64,000 nucleotides of DNA from the NCBI GenBank assembly GCA_022448645.1, contig JAKVBZ010000005.1, positions 66,685-130,684 of the forward strand. The letters are read 5' to 3'. Below, one piece after another: positions 18,600-26,886 of the stretch; the first letter of the stretch is position 1, and every line of letters starts with the position of its first letter. The notes below the pieces were generated by a model. The model had not been told where the DNA came from, made no database searches, and was given only the letters and a program-made list of their open reading frames with translations. Origin of the DNA: Pirellulaceae bacterium (GTDB lineage: Bacteria > Planctomycetota > Planctomycetia > Pirellulales > Pirellulaceae). Both the position numbers and the translations under genes were made by a program.

Positions 18600-20207
18600 T
18601 TATGGATCTCGATAGTCCACTACAAGATCCAGCGTTTCGATCACGATTGGTTTTTTGCTGGAGGCTTGAGAGTCGCGCTGTACCAGACGTATGGCGACGT
18701 GATTCTCGCCAGGCACGAAGACTGCCGGGTCCGGACGGTAAGCCAGGCTGCCACCGTCCCAGTCGCCCGGACCAAGATCATTCCCGTTGACAAACACATG
18801 TACCTCATCACGGCCGGACGCATTTTGTAGCTGAATCTGGAGGCGCAAGTCCTGGACCATCTCCTTCTGCTTGGCAAGATCGTCGCCAATCTGTAAAGGC
18901 AGGACCAGCGGCGTTTCGCTGTGCGTGGGGCGCAGCTCCACCGGCAGCATATTGAACAACAGGGCGTGCAGTTTCCAATAAACCGGGTTGTGTACCCCCG
19001 GCTCAAGACGGAACGTCTTATCTCGGTGCATGAGGACCGTCGGATCTGAAATGTCCCGAATCGTTTCTGCCTGGCCGGGAGGATCAGTGTATCCCCAATT
19101 GAATGAGTACAGTCCGTCCACACCTTGCTGCCAATAGACTGACGCCCAGCCACGGGCCACGTCGTACCCTTCGTCCGGACGATAGACACAGGGGTAGATT
19201 CGCACGTGGCTACCGTCGACAATCTGATGAAATGCTTCCAGATCCATCTGTTGGTTCCCACGCCCGATGGTGAGCATGTCGATCAGTCCTTCCTGCACCC
19301 AATTCTTGATATCGAAGCCATACAACTCGTTCTCGATGGGACTTTCAAACACATGGGCGGCCACGATAATCGGCCGTCCTCGCTCCTCGCCGCGCCGGTC
19401 GAGCGCACGGCGAACGGATCGGAGAAAGTCACTCATTAAGTATTGATTGCGATACCCATAGCTTGGTCGAAAGTACGGTGTTTGCGTGGTCAAATCCAAT
19501 TCAATCCCGTCAAAGTCGTACTTATCAAAATACTCTTTGATGACCGCCAGTTTTAGCTCTCGTACTTCCGGCACGGCAAAGTTCAGTCCACTCCACCCAC
19601 GGTGGATGAAATAGTTGCCGTATTTCGTCTTGTAGGTCATGTCGCCGATCAGCCACTCTGGATGTTCGCGTTTGAAGTCGGCGAATTCAGGGTTCGGCAG
19701 TTTGGGATTTTTGAATGTGCCTTTCGAATCGTGAGTGTCATTCATTCGATAGCTGACGAAAATATCCATTCCTCTGTCTCGCGCCGCTTTGATAATCACG
19801 TTAGGAGGATCATTTCCCTCTTTGATCATTTTTTTTAATGCATCGTAAGCACGGCGGAAGGACGTTTGGTTCAAGTCACGGTCGGGCAGATCATACCCAT
19901 CTTCCAGGTCGGCGTCACCGGGATTCTTCAAGATATCACTGTCGTATTCAGCCGTGTTTCCCCCGTCAAAGCACCAGGCAACCAGGTCCACGGCACTTCC
20001 CTCCAACCGGCTGAACTCATGCTCGACCCATTTCTCCGCATCGCCATCGAACTTTCCGTAGCTGGCGCAGCCATCGCGGTTATAGATAAAGCGATACTGT
20101 TTGACCGGCTCGCGCCTACGAACGCCCGACTCACCAGCATCTATTGGACCACAGTCAAAGAGCAAAATCGTAGCCAACGAGAGCCATGCAATCATCACGC
20201 GTGTCAT
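18600..20207 (-). CDS. Secreted GHL10-like TIM-barrel hydrolase, paralogue 2
   Basis: 535 residues with signal peptide (MIAWLSLATILLFDCGPIDA). It shares the signature of the local family: YNRDG near strand 1, SYRMNDTHDS, LNFAVPEVRELK, DFDGIELDL with candidate catalytic acids, YPCVYRP, and LYSFNWG. A C-terminal beta domain of about 110 residues (HVFVNGNDLGPGDWDG) follows the barrel, also present in the 26.9-kb paralogue and absent from those at 8.1 and 23.1 kb. GAGGAG precedes the ATG. The start is 3 bases after the sialidase-like stop, so translational coupling is likely. The substrate is unknown. Confidence 0.83.
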   Translation of the reverse strand: MTRVMIAWLSLATILLFDCGPIDAGESGVRRREPVKQYRFIYNRDGCASYGKFDGDAEKWVEHEFSRLEGSAVDLVAWCFDGGNTAEYDSDILKNPGDADLEDGYDLPDRDLNQTSFRRAYDALKKMIKEGNDPPNVIIKAARDRGMDIFVSYRMNDTHDSKGTFKNPKLPNPEFADFKREHPEWLIGDMTYKTKYGNYFIHRGWSGLNFAVPEVRELKLAVIKEYFDKYDFDGIELDLTTQTPYFRPSYGYRNQYLMSDFLRSVRRALDRRGEERGRPIIVAAHVFESPIENELYGFDIKNWVQEGLIDMLTIGRGNQQMDLEAFHQIVDGSHVRIYPCVYRPDEGYDVARGWASVYWQQGVDGLYSFNWGYTDPPGQAETIRDISDPTVLMHRDKTFRLEPGVHNPVYWKLHALLFNMLPVELRPTHSETPLVLPLQIGDDLAKQKEMVQDLRLQIQLQNASGRDEVHVFVNGNDLGPGDWDGGSLAYRPDPAVFVPGENHVAIRLVQRDSQASSKKPIVIETLDLVVDYRDP

Positions 20208-20210
20208 GGT

Positions 20211-21473
20211 TCACTCCTCTGCAGGTTGATGTAAATGCAGTAACTCAATCCCGGTCCGCGCAGCGTTCACTCGCATTCGGACAAGATACACCCGGTTCGG
20301 TGCTCGGCCGCTCATACAATAGGGAAAGATGATCGATTCGTCGCTTTCGAGAATAAACGAACCCGGGTAACCATACGATGATGCATCGAGTGAAATATCC
20401 TTACTCCACGTCATCCCATCGTCACGGCTAAGCCAGACTCTCAAATGCCCCTGTGTTGCGACGGCCACTAAAGTACCGTCGTCGAGGACAATCAGCTGTG
20501 GCGCCTTGAACCCACGGCCGCTGCAGACTCTCGCTGCTGTTTCGGTCCATGTGACGCCTTGGTCCTCGGAATAGAACACGGCACCATCGGGGCGGGTTAT
20601 CAGGATCAACCGTCCGTCGTTCAACTCAGCAATCGTCGGTTCATCGATAGCCTTACCATCTCGGTGTATTTTCGACACGATTCTCCAAGTCTTGCCCGAA
20701 TCGTCCGAGCGCCGGATGGCACCAAACAGGTTAGATCCATCGATGTCGTACGCGTACGTGGCCCAGAGGATACCGCCGTCGGCAAGCTGCACTGGGCGTC
20801 CTCCGTGGGCGCGTTCGTAGTAGGTACCCGCACTTTCCAACCAGATCGGATCGGACCAGGTCCGACCGCTGTCGCTTGAGCGAAGGACGAATTGTTTCGT
20901 ATTCAAACCATCGATGTCGTCCTCAAATTCGTCCGGCGTCTGCAGATAGCCATACCATGATGCCTGAGCCGCACAAAACAAGAGTACCGTGCCGTCGCGG
21001 CAAGTGAATACGGCATGAGCATTATCGTCCAAGCGGTAGTCAATAACGGTTTTCGGTTTGGACCATGTTTTTCCATTGTCGGTCGACCGACAGGCCATGG
21101 TACGTCCTCCCGTGGGAGCCTTAAAATCGACTGGCCACCCCCGCGATGCATATTCTTTCTTGCGTTCCGGCTCAATGAGTCTGGGTTCTGCAAACGAAAC
21201 GTGCCAATAACCCGCAGAATGACATAGCAGTAATTCGCCGTTGGGCATCCGTTCGATCCCACCGGGCCAGCCGATGAAGTCCCCTAAACCGGGAAACGGA
21301 TCCGGCCTGTTGTGATCATGACCCGTGACGCATATTCTCGCCTGCTTGATCGTCAGTGGTTCAGCGGCATTGGCTGCTTGAATGACCAATACGATCAGAC
21401 AAATCAAAACCATGAATGAGAAGGCGACAGACCGTTGAAAAATCGCAAGATAGGGTAACGTTGATTGGGACAT
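20211..21473 (-). CDS. Secreted BNR/sialidase-like six-bladed propeller protein
   Basis: 420 residues from ATG 21473, chosen because AGGTGA stands eight bases upstream; a GTG at 21485 is in frame. Signal peptide VLICLIVLVIQAANAAEP. Five Asp-box motifs of S-x-D-x-G-x-T-W type are visible: STDNGKTWS, SSDSGRTWS, SDDSGKTW, SEDQGVTW, SRDDGMTWS. Sialidases (GH33) and many other propeller glycosidases carry these. The arginine triad of true sialidases cannot be confirmed by eye, so substrate is open. It lies in the hydrolase operon directly before paralogue 2. Confidence 0.87.
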   Translation of the reverse strand: MSQSTLPYLAIFQRSVAFSFMVLICLIVLVIQAANAAEPLTIKQARICVTGHDHNRPDPFPGLGDFIGWPGGIERMPNGELLLCHSAGYWHVSFAEPRLIEPERKKEYASRGWPVDFKAPTGGRTMACRSTDNGKTWSKPKTVIDYRLDDNAHAVFTCRDGTVLLFCAAQASWYGYLQTPDEFEDDIDGLNTKQFVLRSSDSGRTWSDPIWLESAGTYYERAHGGRPVQLADGGILWATYAYDIDGSNLFGAIRRSDDSGKTWRIVSKIHRDGKAIDEPTIAELNDGRLILITRPDGAVFYSEDQGVTWTETAARVCSGRGFKAPQLIVLDDGTLVAVATQGHLRVWLSRDDGMTWSKDISLDASSYGYPGSFILESDESIIFPYCMSGRAPNRVYLVRMRVNAARTGIELLHLHQPAEE

Positions 21474-21624
21474 GAGTGAAATCACCTCATTAGGAACGAT
21501 TCATCAATGAGTCAGTCAGAAAGGAAAATGGAGGACAGAAAATTGCCATCACCCATTCTCCTGCCCTTGATCTTCCTGTCTACCCAACATAATTAGAATT
21601 TCGATAACGGCCATCGTCGCAATT

Positions 21625-23028
21625 CTACTGCAAATTGAACTGCCCTACTGCTTCCCAGTAGTTCATGTTCGGCCCAGGGCCAATGCCGGGATCCTCGCCA
21701 CGCGTGTCCAGAAACAATGCCATGTAACCCTCATGCAAGATGAGTTCGGTGGCTCCTTGCTGCTGGTTCATCCCTAGGCGATATTTCAGGATATCGGGAG
21801 GAATGAGTAAACGATCTTTCATGGACCAGCTCTTTCCCTCCGCAGGGCGAAATGCCAGTACGGGATAGAACAGCGACACTGGACAGCCCGGTACGTCCTG
21901 CACGACTTCGGATACATCGCAGGCATTTTCGAAGACTTTATGCGGTAGCACTTGCTGTGTACCACGCGGCAGCCGCAGCCTATCCTGGATGGCCACAATT
22001 CCGTCCACTTTGGCCTGCTGATGCCAGGCCGTCCAATCGTTGTATATCCGCAATGCCATCCCCTCGGGCCTGTTTGTCAGATTGGGAATGAAGCCTAAAC
22101 GCGTTGTAGACGTTCCTGGTAGAAACAACTTACCATGCCGGTGTGCGGCGTCGGCGCAGGCGGTCAAGAACTCGGTGTAAAACTCTCCCTTCATCCGTTG
22201 CCACGCGTCAATGTCGAATTCTTCGTGACGTATGTCGACTCCGAATCGCTGCTGATATCGGCGACGGACCGGTTCGTTGAACCCAAATTGATCCACCTGA
22301 ACATCGTAAGGCTCGTCATCCGGAGTGTACGGTCGGTAGCAGTGAGTCCGTGCAGGCAGATAGATGCCGTCGACACCATAGGCACACAATTCCTCGATAA
22401 TCGATGCCGTGCGGGCTACCACTTCCGGCTCAGCAATGCATGGCATACCCATCCAGACTCGGCGGCCGTCACGATCGCACCAGAAGAGATGTTGCCGTTC
22501 GCTGTACCAAGGGTCAACCAGGTAGCGAACGTTGGTTCGGTAATAGTGAGTTTCGTTGAACGGGAACCAGGCAATCAGTTCGACACCGTGTCGATGGGCG
22601 AATTTGATCGCCAATTCAAGCGGCTCCGGACCGTCGCCGTCCAGGATTTTTGCGAACTCCACGATGCGACGTTCTTTATTTCGCTCGACACTGACACGGG
22701 CCATGATTCGGCTACGATAGTAGGCCCGTCCGAGTGCAACACGCCAGTAGACACGGCGCAGATTGTATCGCTTGCAGTTGGCAAAACAGCGGTCGTACCA
22801 CGATTCATCCAGCGGCACCTGGCTGTGCTGAGTCATAGCAAAGAAATCAAAGCTGGAAGCGACAGGGGCCGGCGGCTGCTCGCGATCGTTAGCCGATTCG
22901 GCGTTGTTCGCCACAACGACCACCAGAATCACGCCAGCCAAACAGGGTGGAATCGGAAAAACACACGGCAGCGAGCCAACTGATCGGATGAGCCTCATTG
23001 ACAATTTACGTGACAATCCTGAGATCAT
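21625..23028 (-). CDS. Secreted TIM-barrel glycoside hydrolase-like protein
   Basis: 467 residues; signal peptide with a long hydrophobic core (LAGVILVVVVANNAESA). Barrel-like segments FDFFAMTQHS, HGVELIAWFPFNETHYYR, YGVDGIYLPARTHCYRP and KLFLPGTST resemble GHL10-type hydrolases, but the acidic signature of the other local paralogues (DGxExD) is replaced by DGIYLPARTH. It may be a distant relative with altered or lost chemistry. The start is at 23028; another ATG lies at 22998. It is 33 bases after paralogue 3 in the operon. Confidence 0.7.
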   Translation of the reverse strand: MISGLSRKLSMRLIRSVGSLPCVFPIPPCLAGVILVVVVANNAESANDREQPPAPVASSFDFFAMTQHSQVPLDESWYDRCFANCKRYNLRRVYWRVALGRAYYRSRIMARVSVERNKERRIVEFAKILDGDGPEPLELAIKFAHRHGVELIAWFPFNETHYYRTNVRYLVDPWYSERQHLFWCDRDGRRVWMGMPCIAEPEVVARTASIIEELCAYGVDGIYLPARTHCYRPYTPDDEPYDVQVDQFGFNEPVRRRYQQRFGVDIRHEEFDIDAWQRMKGEFYTEFLTACADAAHRHGKLFLPGTSTTRLGFIPNLTNRPEGMALRIYNDWTAWHQQAKVDGIVAIQDRLRLPRGTQQVLPHKVFENACDVSEVVQDVPGCPVSLFYPVLAFRPAEGKSWSMKDRLLIPPDILKYRLGMNQQQGATELILHEGYMALFLDTRGEDPGIGPGPNMNYWEAVGQFNLQ

Positions 23029-23061
23029 ACGGTAAAGGCCGGCGGTGTATCCTCTCGGAAA

Positions 23062-24360
23062 TCAATGTTGGACGAACCGCTCTCCATCCTTAAGCCAGCG
23101 ATCCAGGTGTCCGACGTTGACTTCGTAATCCTTCTCCAACTTGTCTAGTACTTTCGGATCGCCGAGTTCGTGAAAGATGCGTTCGTTGGGGTTGAAACAA
23201 TTAAAGACGTAGACCCCGTCTGCCCCCGCCTTCCATGCCCGGGCAGCTTCTCCACGCCAGACCTGTGGACCAGATACCTTACGATTGTTGAAAGGATCTG
23301 CCTTGGCCGAGGCGAAACCGAGTCGTGAAGCGCTCAGGCAAGGATAAACTGGCACATCGTAACGGTGTCCCAACGCAACCAACTGTTCCCACTTCTGCAA
23401 GTGAAAGTAACCTCCACCTACTAACAGATCGATCAAATCGTCCCTGAGCCATCGTTCGACGTCTAATCCAATGGCTTTGGCATACCCGGCCGCATCCGGT
23501 ATGCGAACCGAAATCAACACAGGTCTCCCTCGCAGTTGACCAACGTCGTCAGCCATCTCGCGGACACGTCTCACTAAGTCTGTCATCAAATCACATTGTT
23601 GCTGGGTCACCGGCTGACCCGTCATTTGCGGACGAAAAAAGACAGGATGTCGAAAAAAATCGAGCTCGAGACCATCCACGTCGTAGCGCGTCGCCACGTC
23701 CTGCAAAATACGAAACGTCTTCTCGCGAACTTCCGGGATCGAATAATCGAGCGCAGACCAGCGCCCCTTCCAACGGGCACGTCCGAAAGGGAACTCCTGG
23801 CCCGGCTTGCCCATGAGAAAATCGGGGTGATCTTTCTTCCACTGGCTCATGCACCAAGCATACTTCGCGTCGTGCGAGTCGTTCATCCGCATAGACCAGA
23901 AGATCTCGAGCCCGTGCTGACGGCCAAAATCGATCATTGTTTCCAGCACATCAGGCCCGTCCTGTCCGAGTTCCCAACCCCAGTCAAGCTCGTCACCCGA
24001 ATTCCTGTACAGCTCTGACTCCTGGCTGTGGTGGCGGTACATATTAAATGGAGCACCGGTGCAATAACAAATGGTGTCGACATGCGAGCCGACCAGGGGA
24101 GACGTTCTTTGACGAAGGAACGTTTCCCTCGTCCGGGGCACATCCTTTGGCAACCCCCGGACATCGTTGCCGTCGTTATTCATGATGATGCGTCGCCGTC
24201 GGTGTGCAGCTTTCTCGCGCAAGGCTTTCCACGACGGCGTCGACGGTTTTTGATCTGCTGAATGATGCTCTGCACTACAGTAGCCATGACTAACGAACCA
24301 TAGTAACAGGCCGCTTAAGACAACGTGCAGAACTCTGCCTTGTGTGAGATTCATTTTCAA
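23062..24360 (-). CDS. Secreted GHL10-like TIM-barrel hydrolase, paralogue 3
   Basis: 432 residues with signal peptide (VVLSGLLLWFVSHGYCSA). It is very similar along its length to the protein at 8.1 kb: shared IIMNNDGND, SPLVGSHVD versus SPLLGSHVD, SMRMNDSHD, DVDGLELDFFRHP, FFRPQMTG, and YPCLSASRL. Candidate catalytic acids lie in DVDGLELDF. GAGGG precedes the ATG. This pair must come from a duplication, with one copy inside the operon and one 14 kb away. Acts outside the cytoplasm; substrate unknown. Confidence 0.84.
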   Translation of the reverse strand: MKMNLTQGRVLHVVLSGLLLWFVSHGYCSAEHHSADQKPSTPSWKALREKAAHRRRRIIMNNDGNDVRGLPKDVPRTRETFLRQRTSPLVGSHVDTICYCTGAPFNMYRHHSQESELYRNSGDELDWGWELGQDGPDVLETMIDFGRQHGLEIFWSMRMNDSHDAKYAWCMSQWKKDHPDFLMGKPGQEFPFGRARWKGRWSALDYSIPEVREKTFRILQDVATRYDVDGLELDFFRHPVFFRPQMTGQPVTQQQCDLMTDLVRRVREMADDVGQLRGRPVLISVRIPDAAGYAKAIGLDVERWLRDDLIDLLVGGGYFHLQKWEQLVALGHRYDVPVYPCLSASRLGFASAKADPFNNRKVSGPQVWRGEAARAWKAGADGVYVFNCFNPNERIFHELGDPKVLDKLEKDYEVNVGHLDRWLKDGERFVQH

Positions 24361-24494
24361 CCCTCGCGTACGAAAGCGATTGTGAAGGCGATATTCACCA
24401 ATCCTAGCGATGATGACGTGTAGTTCTGGTAAGTATTCTCACCCAGCCCGACCGTGGTTGTGTAACTCGGGCAAATCGAAGTGCGTCCCCTTAT

Positions 24495-26624
24495 TCATTC
24501 GAAATACGGATGGACTTGTATGAAGTTTAACAACAGTTGCTGATCGACCGGACCACCCGGCTCAGAGTCACTCTTCCAATCGGTAATGGTGAGGGTCGCC
24601 GTTTCGGCGTTGGCGCGGAACAGGTGCCAATGATAGTTCGACCAAGTCTTGTGTTTGTCGATGTACACAAAACTGAGACTGGGAATGATGGCCGAAAACG
24701 ACTTCTCCGGGATCGATGTGGTGTTTTCGAGTGTGTACGAAACGGCATGCATCTCCCGCTTTGACATGTCTTCGAAATCGCAAGTCAACATCCGAAAAGT
24801 GTACAACCTGCCCGGCTCAAGATTCCCAATGGTACGGCGAATCGTGTTGGGCTTGGAAGCGCTGCGTCGGGTAACCAATCCGGTATCGCCATCCACACGC
24901 CGGCCATATCGTCCTTGCAAATTGGCCAATCCCGGTTTGCTATCGGTGCGAATGCTGCCAGCCTCCGCAGCAGCCAGTTCCCATCCCTCCGTACCTTTTT
25001 TGAAATCACCGTCCGTCAAGTGTGGTGAAACGTAGGGATCGTCCGTGGCTGGCACCGTATTTCCCTCAATCCCATAGTGTCGAAACAACTGGCAAATCCA
25101 ACGCAACGTTTCGTCGTCAGTGTAGCTCGTGTGATACCCCATCAAACCATAAGTGCCCCAAAAGGTTGGTTCATTGGCAACAATGTTGAATTGCATGTCC
25201 AGGAATACCTTATGGTTCACCCGAGGCGTTGTGTTCAACATTTCGCCACCGGGCGTGGAGAAACTCCCAAAACAAACCGCCATATGCTCGATCGCGTCCG
25301 GATGATGGTCGCGGTAGCCACGGGCACCATCCACCAGCCCATATTCGGTCCGCAGAAAATCGCGTGTCGCAGTATCTCCTGGCTCGGGCAAATAATTCTT
25401 CTGGGCGGTGGGGATATAGCGTTCCCAGGCCATCACGCTGTCGGACTCGAAAATGCTGTCGATCAATGTTCGGCCGTGTGTAATCCCAAAGATTGTCGAC
25501 GCATAAATGTAACAATGTTTGCCCACGTAACTCGGATCCTGCTTCACCTGGCGGATCACACGACCATAATGCGAATAAGAGATATCGTTGTGGCCAACGA
25601 ATTCATCCAAAATAATGCCGTCCGCCAAAGGGTTCGACAAACCTGGCGAGTTTGCCAGGTACTCAGTGACTTGGTCAAAGGAAAAGGACGGCCCGCCGAC
25701 ATCCGGTGTGCCGAGGGCCGGTGCTGCCGCCAAGACCCGACCACCACGCCGCTTCCAGTCATGCAATAACGACAGGTCAACATGCCCGTCGGCAAGTCGG
25801 TTTGGCGCAACAACAAACGTGTTCACATGTGGATTTATGTAACGCGCGAAATACTCTGGAAGTGAAACGTCGAGCTTCCCGTACGGGCCGCCCATAAATT
25901 CGTGCAAGAGAATTTCCGGGATGGAGCGGACCACAAGACTATCGATGTGGCAGGGGCCGTCACTATCGACGGTTAATTCGTATTCGCCAGCCGGTAAGTA
26001 ACGCATCGCTTCCCGAGTACCTGTCTCACCGTCTGCAAAAGCGATGATGTCGACATGATTGCCAAGCGTGACCCGTAGCGGTCCGCCACTATCTCGCAGG
26101 GTAGCGGTCACGTACGCCCAACGACGCTTGGGACTCTTGAAATGCAGCGATTCAGAACCATGTACTTCCTTTGCTTCCACACGCAATAGTTCCCAAACCA
26201 CATTGTTCAAGATGCGCACTCCACGAAATGCCTCAGCCTGACCAGGCCAATCAATCGAATGACGGTACGGCGCGCCAATCTGCTGTCCATTTTGGTCGAA
26301 CAGCACCGTGACAATGTAATAATTTCCAGGAGTGAGTGACTTCGCATCTTTCTGAACCGCCAATCGCCCGCCGCCCGCCGATAGTTGGCGAGTCACGCTA
26401 CCTAGCACATCCGTGCCCTCTTCATCGACAAAACGGATGTGCATTTCCGCCAGCTCGATGGATGAGGGCAGCGGTGTCAGATTGCCAAAGTCAATGTCGA
26501 TCTGCCAGATGGCAGGTTCCGGCAGCACAAGGTACTTCACTTTCGCACGTCGCTCGGCGGCAAGGGACGTACTGCCAACTACAAGCAGAACACACACTGC
26601 GCATCTCAAGTTGTTGAATATCAT
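24495..26624 (-). CDS. Large secreted TIM-barrel-like protein, first gene of the hydrolase operon
   Basis: 709 residues from ATG 26624, supported by AAGGA seven bases upstream; an upstream in-frame start at 26684 adds a non-signal stretch. Signal peptide CAVCVLLVVGSTSLAAE. An N-terminal beta-rich region (about 25-270) precedes a barrel-like middle (HVNTFVVAPNRLADGH, DGIILDEFVGHNDIS with acidic residues at a strand end), and a C-terminal galactose-binding-like sheet (about 540-709). I do not recognise a named family. The position as promoter-proximal gene in a run of TIM-barrel hydrolases suggests a glycan-related role. Confidence 0.7.
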   Translation of the reverse strand: MIFNNLRCAVCVLLVVGSTSLAAERRAKVKYLVLPEPAIWQIDIDFGNLTPLPSSIELAEMHIRFVDEEGTDVLGSVTRQLSAGGGRLAVQKDAKSLTPGNYYIVTVLFDQNGQQIGAPYRHSIDWPGQAEAFRGVRILNNVVWELLRVEAKEVHGSESLHFKSPKRRWAYVTATLRDSGGPLRVTLGNHVDIIAFADGETGTREAMRYLPAGEYELTVDSDGPCHIDSLVVRSIPEILLHEFMGGPYGKLDVSLPEYFARYINPHVNTFVVAPNRLADGHVDLSLLHDWKRRGGRVLAAAPALGTPDVGGPSFSFDQVTEYLANSPGLSNPLADGIILDEFVGHNDISYSHYGRVIRQVKQDPSYVGKHCYIYASTIFGITHGRTLIDSIFESDSVMAWERYIPTAQKNYLPEPGDTATRDFLRTEYGLVDGARGYRDHHPDAIEHMAVCFGSFSTPGGEMLNTTPRVNHKVFLDMQFNIVANEPTFWGTYGLMGYHTSYTDDETLRWICQLFRHYGIEGNTVPATDDPYVSPHLTDGDFKKGTEGWELAAAEAGSIRTDSKPGLANLQGRYGRRVDGDTGLVTRRSASKPNTIRRTIGNLEPGRLYTFRMLTCDFEDMSKREMHAVSYTLENTTSIPEKSFSAIIPSLSFVYIDKHKTWSNYHWHLFRANAETATLTITDWKSDSEPGGPVDQQLLLNFIQVHPYFE

Positions 26625-26726
26625 GATGGTTTCCTTCGACATCATCTTTCTGTCACTCTTGGCAGCAAGAGAGGTTGTTGCCATTCACTCTAAAATAGAC
26701 GACACTCACAAACAGATTGGATTATA

Positions 26727-26758
26727 GTGCAACTTGTCATCACTTGCACTTCCGTGCA
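26727..26758. promoter_or_regulatory. Overlapping inverted repeats in the divergent promoter region
   Basis: GTGCAA (26727-26732) and TTGCAC (26744-26749) form an inverted repeat with an 11-base spacer; TGCAC (26745-26749) and GTGCA (26754-26758) form a second that shares its left arm. Both lie between the divergent 24.5-kb operon and the 26.9-kb gene, where an operator would be expected. No regulator gene is nearby. Confidence 0.3.
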
Positions 26759-26829
26759 CTCGAAGCAGAATCATGGAATGCCTACCTGCCGGATTCAAGG
26801 GCAATCCCGCAATATCTATTGAAGGTCAG

Positions 26830-26845
26830 ACAAGTCACCACTTGT
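26830..26845. promoter_or_regulatory. Perfect palindrome upstream of the 26.9-kb gene
   Basis: ACAAGT-CACC-ACTTGT is a perfect 6-bp inverted repeat with a 4-base spacer, centred about 50 bases before the ATG at 26887. Related halves (ACTTGT, CACTTG) also occur at 26732-26747. This fits a dimeric regulator site, but is unproven. Confidence 0.35.
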
Positions 26846-26886
26846 AACTACTTCTAAGTGATGCGTAACGAATCGAGGATTTAACC

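Noticed and set aside
24537..26727. Several plus-strand frames across the 24.5-26.6 kb gene
   Set aside because: All are short shadows of the minus-strand gene without motifs or SD.
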